Assembly (NCBI GenBank): GCA_964538675.1
Contig: CAZIGM010000002.1
Location: 1-64,000, forward strand
From: CAZIGM01 sp964538675
GTDB taxonomy: Bacteria; Bacillota; Bacilli; Tepidibacillales; Tepidibacillaceae
Reading direction: 5' to 3'
Length of the DNA: 64,000 nucleotides
Under the pieces are notes generated by a model. That model saw only the letters and a program-made list of their open reading frames with translations. It was not told the origin of the DNA and did no database searches. The position numbers and the translations under genes are program-made. Below are positions 44,568 to 53,007 of the stretch, one piece after another (position 1 is the stretch's first letter; each line of letters opens with the position of its first letter).

Positions 44568-44690
44568 TATCTCCTTTACAAAACAGGAAGGCATACACGT
44601 TTCCATGAATACCCCGCGGGATATAAATATCCCAGGTCAATTAACCGTAAACTTTATTGTCCTTAGGTAATAATTGACTCGGAGATGATT
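44568..44690 (-). promoter_or_regulatory. Probable Moco/Tuco riboswitch
   Basis: On the minus strand the RNA opens with atctccgag, whose atctcc pairs with ggagat at the other end. Then gtcaatta pairs with taattgac, followed by cctggg, a gggata/tataccc-type hairpin closing on cccgcgg, and a ggtattcatg/cgtgtatgcc hairpin with a gaaa tetraloop, then cttcctg. The CUCCGAG start, the CUGGG..CCCGCGG pair and the GAAA loop are what I remember of the molybdenum-cofactor motif. The downstream FecCD-type importer fits molybdate or tungstate uptake. Confidence 0.65.
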
Positions 44691-44749
44691 ATTTAATTAT
44701 TAATATAGATAAGCATATCAAAGATTTACAAAAAATCAATACTATTTTT

Positions 44750-44893
44750 ATAAAGCCGAACTTTATTCAGATGGAGTTTTAACTCCACCTGAATTTATGT
44801 GAGACTTATCCTAAATTCATTCTCCCCCACTTATGAAGTGGGGGTCTTATTATATCTGGATAAAGCCGAACTTTATTCAGATGGAGTTTTTCT
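44750..44893. repeat. Dispersed hairpin repeat, clearest copy (R4)
   Basis: This is the compact form of the family. It reads taaagccgaactttattcag, then a hairpin ttcagatggagtt/aactccacctgaa, ctaaattcattct, the hairpin cccccactt atg aagtggggg, tcttattat, and a third hairpin atctggataaag/ctttattcagat which repeats the opening unit, so the element is flanked by direct copies of ataaagccgaactttattc. It lies between the riboswitch and the DsrE gene and reaches into the end of the latter. Confidence 0.8.
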
Positions 44894-45212
44894 AAAAAGT
44901 AACTATTTTGTCAGACCATTCGACCATTTCAATACAATCTATCATAGTTGATATTGGACAGACTTCGTTTCCATCCATGCTTCGAGATTTAAGACAGTTT
45001 CCACAAGCAAGAATATGACCACCTATATCGATAAAAGTATTCAGCTGGGTTGCAACATCAAATTTTTCATGTTCTAAATTTTGACATTCGACTGCCTCTC
45101 CCATCAAAAAAACCTTAACATCATGACCACGTTTTCTAGCAGTTACTGCAAAACGAAACGCATTCCATGCCTTCTCATATTCCTTAGTCTCAATTATTAT
45201 TCCAAGTTTCAT
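44892..45212 (-). CDS. DsrE family protein
   Basis: A 106-residue protein with a DsrE/F-like alpha/beta fold: KLGIIIETKEYEKAWNAFRFAVTARKRGHDVKVFLMGEAVEC and the C-terminal CGNCLKSRSMDGNEVCPISTM. Members of the family carry or relay sulfur on conserved cysteines; here Cys in ACGNC and CPIS are candidates. The ATG at 45212 is preceded by GGAG; a TTG at 45224 is in frame. The 3' end overlaps the dispersed repeat by a few bases, which may have altered the last codons. Confidence 0.82.
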   Translation of the reverse strand: MKLGIIIETKEYEKAWNAFRFAVTARKRGHDVKVFLMGEAVECQNLEHEKFDVATQLNTFIDIGGHILACGNCLKSRSMDGNEVCPISTMIDCIEMVEWSDKIVTF

Positions 45213-45362
45213 TCCCAATTTCAACTCCGTTAATATAATTCTTTACACTAAAAAATATTATTTTAGGTATATTATCATATTTATTGGCATATGCCAAATA
45301 TTTCGCAAAAAAATAATCCCTAAATAAATTTTTTGTTTTAATTTAGGGGGAATCATTGATTA

Positions 45363-46478
45363 CTATTTCAAATTTTCTGGATTAAGCGACTCCAATTCTG
45401 GAATAACGAATAATCCATCCTTACGAATTAATTCATCATCAAAGTATATCTCTCCACCACCATACTCAGGGCGTTGAATAAATACTAAATCCCAATGTAT
45501 ATTTGACTTGTTTCCATTATCTGCTTCGTCATATGCTCTTCCTGGGGTAAAATGAATAGAGCCTGAGATTTTTTCATCAAATAATGTATCTTTCATTGGG
45601 CTTAGAATATAAGGGTTGACTCCTATTGCGAATTCTCCAACGTATCTAGCTCCTTCATCAGTATCAAATATTTTATTGATTCTTTCAGTATTATTAGCAG
45701 TTGCATTTATTATTTTTCCATCCTTAAACTCTAACCTAATATTTTCAAATGTAACACCCTCGTAAAGCGTTGGTGCATTATAGCTAATAACACCATTAAC
45801 CGAATTTTTAACTGGTGCCGTAAATACTTCTCCATCAGGTATATTCATCTCACCAGCACATTTTATTGCAGGAATATTTTTTATGGAAAATTGAAGATCA
45901 GTTCCAGTACCTTTAATATGTACTCTGTCCGTCTTTTCCATTAATTCAACTAATGCATCCATTGCTTTGGACATCTTACTATAATCTAAATTACATACAT
46001 TAAAATAAAAATCTTCAAAGGCTTCTGTACTCATACTTGCTAATTGAGCCATAGAAGATGTTGGATAACGCAGAATCACCCATTTAGTGCGATTAACACG
46101 CTCTTCAAAGTGTACTGGTTTTACGAAAAGATCACTATACAATTTCATCTTCTCTTCTGGTACATCAGATAATTCATTAACATTATTTCCTGCTCTAATA
46201 CCTATGTAAGCATCTACTTCTTTCATTCTTGCTAATTCCCACTCTGCCATATCTTTTAACTGTTCTTCACTTGCCTCTGTTAACAAAACCCGTGTTACTT
46301 CACTTCTCTTTAAAGTTATATACGGTATTCCGCCAACTACATTTACTTGCTTAACTAGTGCGTTAGCTAATTCTGTTTCCTCTCCAATCATTTCGATTAG
46401 TATTTTTTCTCCTTTTTGTAGATTAACAGAATATTGCACTAATTGTTTTGCTAATTGGTCAATGCGAATGTCTTTCAT
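45363..46478 (-). CDS. M29 family aminopeptidase
   Basis: Members of the M29 family (AmpS, aminopeptidase T) are cobalt/zinc exopeptidases. The 371-residue protein shows GEKILIEM at the N-terminus, GEMNIPDGEVFTAPV with a metal-ligand glutamate, EGARYVGEFAIGVNP, and the histidine pair in GSIHFTPGRAYDEA and NIHWDLVFI. The start at 46478 has AGGAG seven bases upstream; the frame is open to 46499. It is a housekeeping enzyme for peptide turnover and lies alone between the DsrE gene and the diguanylate cyclase. Confidence 0.92.
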   Translation of the reverse strand: MKDIRIDQLAKQLVQYSVNLQKGEKILIEMIGEETELANALVKQVNVVGGIPYITLKRSEVTRVLLTEASEEQLKDMAEWELARMKEVDAYIGIRAGNNVNELSDVPEEKMKLYSDLFVKPVHFEERVNRTKWVILRYPTSSMAQLASMSTEAFEDFYFNVCNLDYSKMSKAMDALVELMEKTDRVHIKGTGTDLQFSIKNIPAIKCAGEMNIPDGEVFTAPVKNSVNGVISYNAPTLYEGVTFENIRLEFKDGKIINATANNTERINKIFDTDEGARYVGEFAIGVNPYILSPMKDTLFDEKISGSIHFTPGRAYDEADNGNKSNIHWDLVFIQRPEYGGGEIYFDDELIRKDGLFVIPELESLNPENLK

Positions 46479-46508
46479 AGTTAGTCTCCTTTTTATCAAT
46501 ATTTTATT

Positions 46509-47990
46509 TTATCTAGAATATATTATTAGTTGATCTTTTCCTTTATTCTTAGCTTCGTATAAGGCTTGATCAGCTTTATGAACTAGTTTTAGGTAATCTA
46601 TTTCTTTATCCTCTGCTTTCCAACTAGCTACACCACAAGAGATTGTTACTTTAGGATCCGTTTCTTCCCTTACCCGTTTTACAATTCTCTCACCTATTTT
46701 TACAGCTGCATTTTCGTCAGCTTTTGGTAAATATATAGCTAATTCTTCTCCACCCCATCTTGCAGCTACATCTTCTTCTCTAATATTACTCTTAAATATT
46801 TTGGCCACTAAAATAAGTATTTTGTCTCCTATATGATGCCCATAATTATCATTAACCCTCTTAAAATTATCTAAATCAAAAAGAAGTAAGGTTCCACCCT
46901 TGTCTTCAAGCTGAGACTCTTTTATTTTTTCATCAAGATAAGAGCGATTAAAAAGATTAGTTAAATAATCAGTTATAGCTAACTGCTGAATTTGATTCAA
47001 CATAAATGAATTGGTTAAGGCTAAACTAAACTGTTGGGAAAGTAATTCTAAGAATTTAAGGTCATCATAAGAAAATTGATTATCTTCCTTAGAAGTTACA
47101 GCTAAAGCACCTGTTATTTCATTTCTTATAAATATAGGGGTAGCAATAATAGAATTACAACAGCTATTCCGATTGCAATAATTACCACCTAGCCCATAAT
47201 CCTTCGTTCTATCACCAATAATTATTGCTTCTTTTCTCTTGTAAACTAGACCAATATATGTATCATCTACTGGTATAAAATCAATCTCTTTTTCTGTATT
47301 ATTCTTCACATTAATATATTTATTTTTCTCTTCATTTATTTCAGCATAAACAATAAATTGTGACTTATATATATTAGTCAATTCAGAAATCACTACATTA
47401 ACTACATCATCTTTATTTAAATTATTATTTATTTCTTTAGTTAATGAATTAATTGTCTCCAATCTTCTTACCCAGCTATTCAATCGTTGATATAATTGAG
47501 AATTTTCGAATGCACTTCCAATGATTTCAACTATTTCATTAAGAAAATTAATTCTATTAAGACTGTTTTTAAAATTACTGCTTTTTAAATACACTACCCC
47601 ATATATCGCTTGTTTTCCTTTGATTGGAATAGCAATTTCCTTAATATCTTGATCTATTATGTACTTACCTTCAATAAAAGCTTTATTTTTTATATCATTA
47701 ATATTTTGTATCATATTCATAAGTTTAATAGGTACACTTGAAATCTTATAATCTTGAGATAACCAAAATTCAAAACTATCTTCTGGAAATAATAGATTAA
47801 TATAATTAATACCTTCTAATAGAATTTCATTTGTATCATAGTTAGAATAAAGATTTTTTTGTAAAAAATATAATAATTCCTCATCTTTTTTTTCTCTAAA
47901 TTGTATCTCTTTATCCTCTTTAGTTTCTTCTCCTGATAATACTAGAGAATTTGCTACTTCTAAGTTAATATCTTTATTACTAGCAACCAT
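46509..47990 (-). CDS. GAF-GGDEF diguanylate cyclase
   Basis: The 493-residue protein has two N-terminal GAF-like regions (about 30-165 and 180-320; the second contains a cysteine-rich NYCNRNSCCNSIIATP segment that could bind a cofactor) and a C-terminal GGDEF domain with LLLFDLDNFKRVNDNYGHHIGD and the active-site GGEEL. The RxxD inhibitory site (REED) lies five residues before GGEEL, so product inhibition by c-di-GMP is expected. No membrane helices are present. The start at 47990 has GGAAGGGG upstream and overlaps the histidine phosphatase gene by 11 bases. Confidence 0.92.
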   Translation of the reverse strand: MVASNKDINLEVANSLVLSGEETKEDKEIQFREKKDEELLYFLQKNLYSNYDTNEILLEGINYINLLFPEDSFEFWLSQDYKISSVPIKLMNMIQNINDIKNKAFIEGKYIIDQDIKEIAIPIKGKQAIYGVVYLKSSNFKNSLNRINFLNEIVEIIGSAFENSQLYQRLNSWVRRLETINSLTKEINNNLNKDDVVNVVISELTNIYKSQFIVYAEINEEKNKYINVKNNTEKEIDFIPVDDTYIGLVYKRKEAIIIGDRTKDYGLGGNYCNRNSCCNSIIATPIFIRNEITGALAVTSKEDNQFSYDDLKFLELLSQQFSLALTNSFMLNQIQQLAITDYLTNLFNRSYLDEKIKESQLEDKGGTLLLFDLDNFKRVNDNYGHHIGDKILILVAKIFKSNIREEDVAARWGGEELAIYLPKADENAAVKIGERIVKRVREETDPKVTISCGVASWKAEDKEIDYLKLVHKADQALYEAKNKGKDQLIIYSR

Positions 47991-48609
47991 TCTTACCCCT
48001 TCCTTCAATATGAGCTGCATCATTTATTTTAATAATTTTCCATTCAGATTTTTTATGATTATAAATAATAGTAGATATACTCGTATTAAGCAATTTAAGA
48101 TATCTTTTCGTTAGTTTATCCTGACTTATTTCTTGTAAAAGAGAATTGATAGCAGCACCATGACTCACAATCAAAATACTATCATCTAAATGATTTTTGC
48201 TCAATTTTAATATTGAATTAAGTACTCTCGTTTTTAGAGAATCTAGCGTCTCAATTCCATAAGAATTCAATTCTTTGCACATCAAAATATCAAAATCAGA
48301 GTACAATGATTTTACCTCATTAACCTCTAAACCTTCTAATTTACCAAATGACCTTTCTCTTAGATTATTATCTATATTCACTTTTAAATTATATATATCA
48401 GCTATGGTTTCAGCAGTTGCTTTGGCACGTATTAAATCACTAGAATATATAGCATCTATTTTAGTTTTCTCATCATATAAGCGTTTTGCTAAATTTGTAG
48501 CTTGAAACTCACCATATCTATTTAGGGGTATATCAATTTGCCCTTGGAATCTTCTTTCTCTATTAGAATCTGTCTCTCCATGTCTTACTAAGTATATTAT
48601 AGTCTCCAT
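47980..48609 (-). CDS. Histidine phosphatase family protein
   Basis: A 209-residue phosphoglycerate-mutase-like phosphatase: catalytic LVRHGETDSNRERRFQGQIDIPLN at the N-terminus and SHGAAINSLL as the second histidine site. Such proteins include alpha-ribazole phosphatase (CobC) and general phosphatases; the sequence does not decide. It shares an operon with the diguanylate cyclase (11-base overlap) and with the anchored protein upstream. A role in cobalamin assembly is possible given the B12 genes elsewhere but not supported by context. Confidence 0.88.
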   Translation of the reverse strand: METIIYLVRHGETDSNRERRFQGQIDIPLNRYGEFQATNLAKRLYDEKTKIDAIYSSDLIRAKATAETIADIYNLKVNIDNNLRERSFGKLEGLEVNEVKSLYSDFDILMCKELNSYGIETLDSLKTRVLNSILKLSKNHLDDSILIVSHGAAINSLLQEISQDKLTKRYLKLLNTSISTIIYNHKKSEWKIIKINDAAHIEGRGKNGC

Positions 48610-48619
48610 TATTATCCTC

Positions 48620-49819
48620 TCAATTATTACTCTCTAAGTTAATATTCTCATATTGTATTGGCACCATATATTGTTGGTTGCCATCCCATATATATTCTAT
48701 CGTTTTTACAAAACTATTATTAGTATTATCAAAGATATCTACAACATAATATGTCAAGCCTCTATTATAATATTCAATTAAATTAAGATCATAGTAATAG
48801 CTACTTTTAGCTTGTTCTATTGGTTCCCCAATGCTATTATATATGCCTTCAGAATTACCATACCACTGCATTTTCCCTGTCATGTCCATATATATCCATT
48901 GATCAACTTGTCTGTAGAATAAATCTTCTTTTTCTAATGTATTCTTGTCATCAAGTGATATTGCAAGAAACCCTTTTTTATTATATTTATTCCACTGGTC
49001 ATATATAAAAGCAAATTCTCCATACAACCATCTATCAGCTTCTTTTACCTTGCCTTCTTCACTATTATTATTAGTTAATTTATTTAAATCAATAGTAATT
49101 GTTTTATAATTACTTATCCCAGTTTGAAACTGATCAAAATAAAAAACAAATGTTAACCATTCAGTTTCTTTTGAAGAAGCAAATACCTCTGTATACACTA
49201 GAGAACTTGATTGATCATCAAGTAATATCTTCCAGACATCATCATTTTTTGATGTAGAAATAGTAAATATTACATTTTCCTCATTTGTTTCTTCACTAAA
49301 GTACCAAAGACCCTGTTCAGTTTCATAAATAAATATGTTATTCCAATCTAATTTATTGGGAGGAATAGTTATTTCATATGCACTTTCAACTAATTCTTTG
49401 GCAAAAGCAAATTCCTTTGAATCTAGTATAAATTCATTATCTGGAATAAATATAGAAAAAACATTTTCATCTGTTATTATATTGTTAATGTTAAGAATGT
49501 AACCACCTTTAATTTTATCATCATAATTAATAGAAGCTAAATAATTCCCATCACTATTAAAACCATATAGATATGATAATCTATTAGTTTTTACTTGTGT
49601 GATAAAGTTAGAGTTTTTAAATAGTTTATCAAGACTTATAACATTTGTTGAATCATATAAGGAATCAGAATCGTATTTTGGACTGTTATCTACTTTATTC
49701 CATTCTTCTTCATTTGAATTATTATTTGAGTTGTTATATAAGGTGAAGAATATAAAGTATGAAATTATTAATAATATAAAAATTATAAATGCCTTAAATA
49801 AAAATTTTCGATTTCTCAA
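48620..49819 (-). CDS. Membrane-anchored extracytoplasmic protein of unknown function
   Basis: I do not recognise this 399-residue protein. It begins with an uncleaved-type membrane anchor (residues 7-27), then an Asn-rich linker, and the rest is predicted beta-rich with many aromatic residues (YIWDGNQQYMVPIQY, GLWYFSEETNEEN), as in extracellular sensor or propeller-like domains. The start is a TTG at 49819, about 12 bases after GGAGG. It lies 10 bases upstream of the phosphatase gene and so may deliver an external signal to the same unit as the diguanylate cyclase, though that is inference. Confidence 0.7.
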   Translation of the reverse strand: MRNRKFLFKAFIIFILLIISYFIFFTLYNNSNNNSNEEEWNKVDNSPKYDSDSLYDSTNVISLDKLFKNSNFITQVKTNRLSYLYGFNSDGNYLASINYDDKIKGGYILNINNIITDENVFSIFIPDNEFILDSKEFAFAKELVESAYEITIPPNKLDWNNIFIYETEQGLWYFSEETNEENVIFTISTSKNDDVWKILLDDQSSSLVYTEVFASSKETEWLTFVFYFDQFQTGISNYKTITIDLNKLTNNNSEEGKVKEADRWLYGEFAFIYDQWNKYNKKGFLAISLDDKNTLEKEDLFYRQVDQWIYMDMTGKMQWYGNSEGIYNSIGEPIEQAKSSYYYDLNLIEYYNRGLTYYVVDIFDNTNNSFVKTIEYIWDGNQQYMVPIQYENINLESNN

Positions 49820-50046
49820 GTAGCCAGTCCACCTCCTCTATTACTCTATCATTTTAACATATTAATCTTTAATGTTCACTAATGAAACATTGATAATAAT
49901 TCCTCTATTTAGAATTAACCAAAATATGTTATTCTCCTGCTTGTTATTTAATAAGTTTTTACTAATTAATCCATTCTTACTTGACACTAAGCATATAAAA
50001 GCTTTATTATATAAAAAGTGAATATGGGAATATTATATCTTAGATG

Positions 50047-50123
50047 TGAACCCTCACTCATTTTGTCCTTATAGAGCGCGGCTGATTTATTTCTATAAGA
50101 TAAGTATGTTGACAAAATTGAGC
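50047..50123 (+). promoter_or_regulatory. Structured leader of rpsD, possible S4 autoregulatory site
   Basis: ctcattttgtc (50057-50067) pairs with gacaaaattgag (50111-50122), and cttatag (50068 area) pairs inside with ctataag (50092-50098), leaving a gcgcggctg loop. S4 mRNAs in Bacillus carry a leader bound by S4 itself. The rest of 49820-50176 shows nothing I can support. Confidence 0.45.
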
Positions 50124-50176
50124 ACATCAAATGCCCATAAAAATTTTTATTGTATATGAGAGGGGTTTTTTATTAA

Positions 50177-50776
50177 ATGTCACGTTATACAGGACCAAAA
50201 CATAAGTTGAGTCGTCGTGTTGGTATCTCTTTGAGTGGTACAGGAAAAGAAATGAAACGTCCTTATCCTCCAGGTCAACATGGACAAAGTCAACGTAGAA
50301 AAGTAAGCGAGTATGGACTTCAATTAAATGAAAAACAAAAATTACGCCACATGTATGGCTTAAATGAAAAACAGTTTGTTAATCTTTTTGTTAAAGCTAC
50401 CAAAATGCATGGTGTATCTGGTGAAAACTTTATGATTCTTTTGGAAAGTCGTTTAGATAACCTTGTTTATCGTATGGGCTTATCTCATACTCGTCAAGGA
50501 GCTAGACAATTAGTAAATCATGGGCATGTTACTGTTAATGGAAAAAAGGTTGACATTGCTTCTTATCAAGTTAAACCTAATGATGTAATTGGTTTGCGTG
50601 AGAAGAGCCGTAACTTGAACATGATAAAAGAAGCATTAAAAGATCGCAACTATCTTCCTGATTATGTTACTTTTGATGATAAGTCACTAGAAGGTAAATT
50701 TATTCGTTTACCAGAACGTTCTGAGTTACCTCAAGAAATTAACGAAAAACTTATCGTAGAGTACTATTCAAAATAA
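50177..50776 (+). CDS. rpsD: 30S ribosomal protein S4
   Basis: The 199-residue protein is an intact S4: RYTGPKHKLSRRVG start, PYPPGQHGQSQRRKVSEYGLQLNEKQKLRHMYG, then the S4 RNA-binding domain LESRLDNLVYRMGLSHTRQGARQLVNHGHVTVNGKKVDI. It lacks the N-terminal zinc cysteines (C- form). S4 starts 30S assembly and represses its own mRNA. As in Bacillus, it stands alone outside the main ribosomal operons and next to tyrS, here convergent with it. A structured leader precedes it and a strong terminator follows. Confidence 0.98.
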   Translation: MSRYTGPKHKLSRRVGISLSGTGKEMKRPYPPGQHGQSQRRKVSEYGLQLNEKQKLRHMYGLNEKQFVNLFVKATKMHGVSGENFMILLESRLDNLVYRMGLSHTRQGARQLVNHGHVTVNGKKVDIASYQVKPNDVIGLREKSRNLNMIKEALKDRNYLPDYVTFDDKSLEGKFIRLPERSELPQEINEKLIVEYYSK

Positions 50777-50782
50777 TATTAA

Positions 50783-50814
50783 TAAGCATCCAAAATTGGA
50801 TGCTTGTTTTTTTG
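50783..50814 (+). terminator. Terminator after rpsD
   Basis: aagcatcc aaaatt ggatgctt followed by gttttttt lies seven bases after the rpsD stop. Its 3' arm and T-run are echoed in the repeat copy that follows. Confidence 0.92.
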
Positions 50815-51045
50815 TAGAAAATGGTATTTGTAGTTTACAACGTGCTCACGATGTCCGTTACCTTTCTTTTAATGAGTAAAATACGGAAGAAAGGTAACTC
50901 CCAAAAGCCGCACTTATGTAAAGCTACAAAACTTTTAGGTATAATAATAATCGCAGGACCGAACTTACTTAACGTAAGTGAGTACCAGAGATTTAAGCTG
51001 TAACACTGAAATTTGGCGTTTTATACAGTCTGTGGATGCTTATTT
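50814..51045. repeat. Repeat copy A of a pair flanking tyrS
   Basis: Between rpsD and the tyrS 3' end, this stretch starts gtagaaaatgg and ends acttaacgtaagtgagtacc agagattt...ttttatacagtctg followed by tggatgcttatttttt. The last 80 or so bases match, in reverse orientation, the segment 52645-52755 on the other side of tyrS. It includes an internal hairpin cttaacgtaag. No coding frame is evident. Confidence 0.75.
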
Positions 51046-51055
51046 TTTTATTTTT

Positions 51056-52315
51056 TTATCTAACTATATTTATCTTTGCAAATTTCCTTTTACCGACTTG
51101 AATTATCATATCTTGTTTAATCTCTACTACATAATCAATATCATCTATTTTCTCTTCATCTATTTTTACTGCGCCCTGTTCAATCATTCTACGTCCTTCT
51201 CCATTAGACGAAACTAGTCCTAGTGAAACAATAAGTTTTACAATCCACACTTTATCGTCTTTTAGTATATCTTTCTCTATATCTACAACAGGAAGGTCAT
51301 CAGGAAGGGCACCTTTTTGGAAAACAGTTCTAAAGTGATTCTCTGCGTTTTCAGCTGCCTGTTTACCATGATACATTCTAACTAATGTGAATGCCATTTT
51401 CATCTTTGCATCTCTAGGATGAATACTTCCATCTTCAATCCCTTTAATCATTTCCTTAACCTCATCATGAGAAAGATCAGTAACTAATTTAAAGTATTTA
51501 ATCATTAATTCGTCAGGAATGGACATTGCCTTACCATATATTTGATTAGCTTCTTCATCAACTCCAATATAATTCCCTAAACTTTTGCTCATCTTTTGTA
51601 CACCATCTAAGCCCTCAATTAGAGGTAACATTAATACTGCTTGTTGATTCTGACCATACTCTTTTTGAAGTTGTCTTCCCATTAATAAATTAAATTTTTG
51701 ATCAGTTCCACCGATTTCTATATCTGTATTTAGAGCCACAGAATCATATCCTTGCATTAAAGGATAAAAGAATTCATGAACACTTATTGGTTGATTAGAA
51801 CTAAATCTTTTCTCAAAGTCATCCCTTTCCAACATTCTTGCAACTGTTATCTTAGATGATAACGTTACAACATCGGCAAAAGTAAGCGGAGAAAGCCACT
51901 TACTGTTATAGTGAACTTCTGTTTTCTCAGAGTCTAGAACTTTAAATAATTGGTCAACATATGTTTGAGCGTTTTCTTTTACCTGTTCTGGTGTTAATTG
52001 TCTTCTAGTTTCCGATTTACCTGAAGGATCCCCTATTTGTCCCGTAAAATCTCCTATAACGAGTTGAACAATATGACCTAGTTTTTGAAATTGTCTTAAT
52101 TTTTGCAATGGTACAGTATGTCCAATATGAATATCTGGTGCTGATGGGTCAAGCCCTAATTTTACTTTTAATGGTTTATTATTTTTTATAGAATAGATTA
52201 ATTTCTTCTTGAACTCATCTTCAGGTATTATCTCTACTGCTCCCCTACTAAGTATACTCCATTGTTTATCAAATTCTGTTTGCTGTTCTTTTGTTAATTC
52301 CAACTTATCGCTCAT
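51056..52315 (-). CDS. tyrS: Tyrosyl-tRNA synthetase
   Basis: A class I synthetase with the HIGH motif (PDIHIGHTVPL), KMSKS (VQKMSKSLGNYIG), and the C-terminal S4 RNA-binding domain (LIVSLGLVSSNGEGRRMIEQGAVKIDEEKIDD). The HIGH-HIxH spacing and overall length (419 residues) fit the TyrZ/TyrS2-like form with an S4 tail. I start at 52315 with GGAGGG upstream; the frame is open to 52369, inside the T-box terminator. Transcription is under a T-box leader. Confidence 0.96.
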   Translation of the reverse strand: MSDKLELTKEQQTEFDKQWSILSRGAVEIIPEDEFKKKLIYSIKNNKPLKVKLGLDPSAPDIHIGHTVPLQKLRQFQKLGHIVQLVIGDFTGQIGDPSGKSETRRQLTPEQVKENAQTYVDQLFKVLDSEKTEVHYNSKWLSPLTFADVVTLSSKITVARMLERDDFEKRFSSNQPISVHEFFYPLMQGYDSVALNTDIEIGGTDQKFNLLMGRQLQKEYGQNQQAVLMLPLIEGLDGVQKMSKSLGNYIGVDEEANQIYGKAMSIPDELMIKYFKLVTDLSHDEVKEMIKGIEDGSIHPRDAKMKMAFTLVRMYHGKQAAENAENHFRTVFQKGALPDDLPVVDIEKDILKDDKVWIVKLIVSLGLVSSNGEGRRMIEQGAVKIDEEKIDDIDYVVEIKQDMIIQVGKRKFAKINIVR

Positions 52316-52344
52316 TATTTTCCCTCCATAAATAAAAAATAAAA

Positions 52345-52570
52345 AATAAAAACCACATCCCAAAAACATAGGGACGTGGTTAAACGCGTTACCACCCTAA
52401 TTAAGAGCATGCTTAAATTCTCTCATCTCATTTGCTTAACGGGTTACCGGAATAGTTTTATTTTCTATTCAGCTCTAGTATTGTAATTCGGTTAGATAAT
52501 ATTGTACTGACTTCCACCTTAATATCAGCTCTCTTAGAACAAATATTATCGCCTACTTAGAACTTTCATT
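52345..52570 (-). promoter_or_regulatory. T-box leader of tyrS
   Basis: On the minus strand the diagnostic T-box agggtggtaacgcg lies at 52398-52385. It is followed by the terminator aaccacgtccc / gggatgtggtt and a T-rich run (52380-52330). Upstream, agagagctgatattaaggtgg and the gaattacaatactagagc region form stem I, with tyrosine UAC triplets in the expected specifier loop near 52485. Uncharged tRNA-Tyr should allow readthrough into tyrS. Confidence 0.93.
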
Positions 52571-52644
52571 GCTTTTATTTATAAGATTTTTATTAATTTT
52601 TAACATAATATCTTACAAAAGTCAATATTGCTCTTCTTAAGACT

Positions 52645-52770
52645 GTATAAAATGCCCTATTTCAGCGTTACTGCTAAAATCTCTGGTACTCACTTACATT
52701 AAGTAATCTCCGTTCCTTCGATTTAAGCGTGCCTTGAACTAGAACATTTTCTACAGTCTGTACTTTGTCA
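52645..52770. repeat. Repeat copy B flanking tyrS, inverted
   Basis: Read on the minus strand it contains gtagaaaatg, then attacttaatgtaagtgagta ccagagattttagc and ends ttttatacagtct, matching copy A at 50814-51045. The adjacent minus-strand gtctgaggatgcttatttttt parallels the end of copy A. Copies A and B bracket tyrS and its T-box in opposite orientations. Confidence 0.72.
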
Positions 52771-53007
52771 ATATAAAAAATAAGCATCCTCAGACTTTTT
52801 AAAATGTCCTATATTTTTTCCAATAGAAATTTACTAAATGATACATTATAATTATATTAATTTATTTTTTATTTTATTAAAATATGTTAATAATATTTAA
52901 AGCATAGCTATTTTAGTATATTTATTGAATTTTTGATGAGTTTAGACATTATTTTAAGACTAGTGTTTGGTATTTATGATATAATATCAATTTGGGAGGG
53001 AGATTTA

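Noticed and set aside
50821..51217. Two plus-strand ORFs between rpsD and tyrS
   Set aside because: They run through a dispersed repeat and the tyrS 3' end, have no ribosome sites and encode low-complexity sequence.
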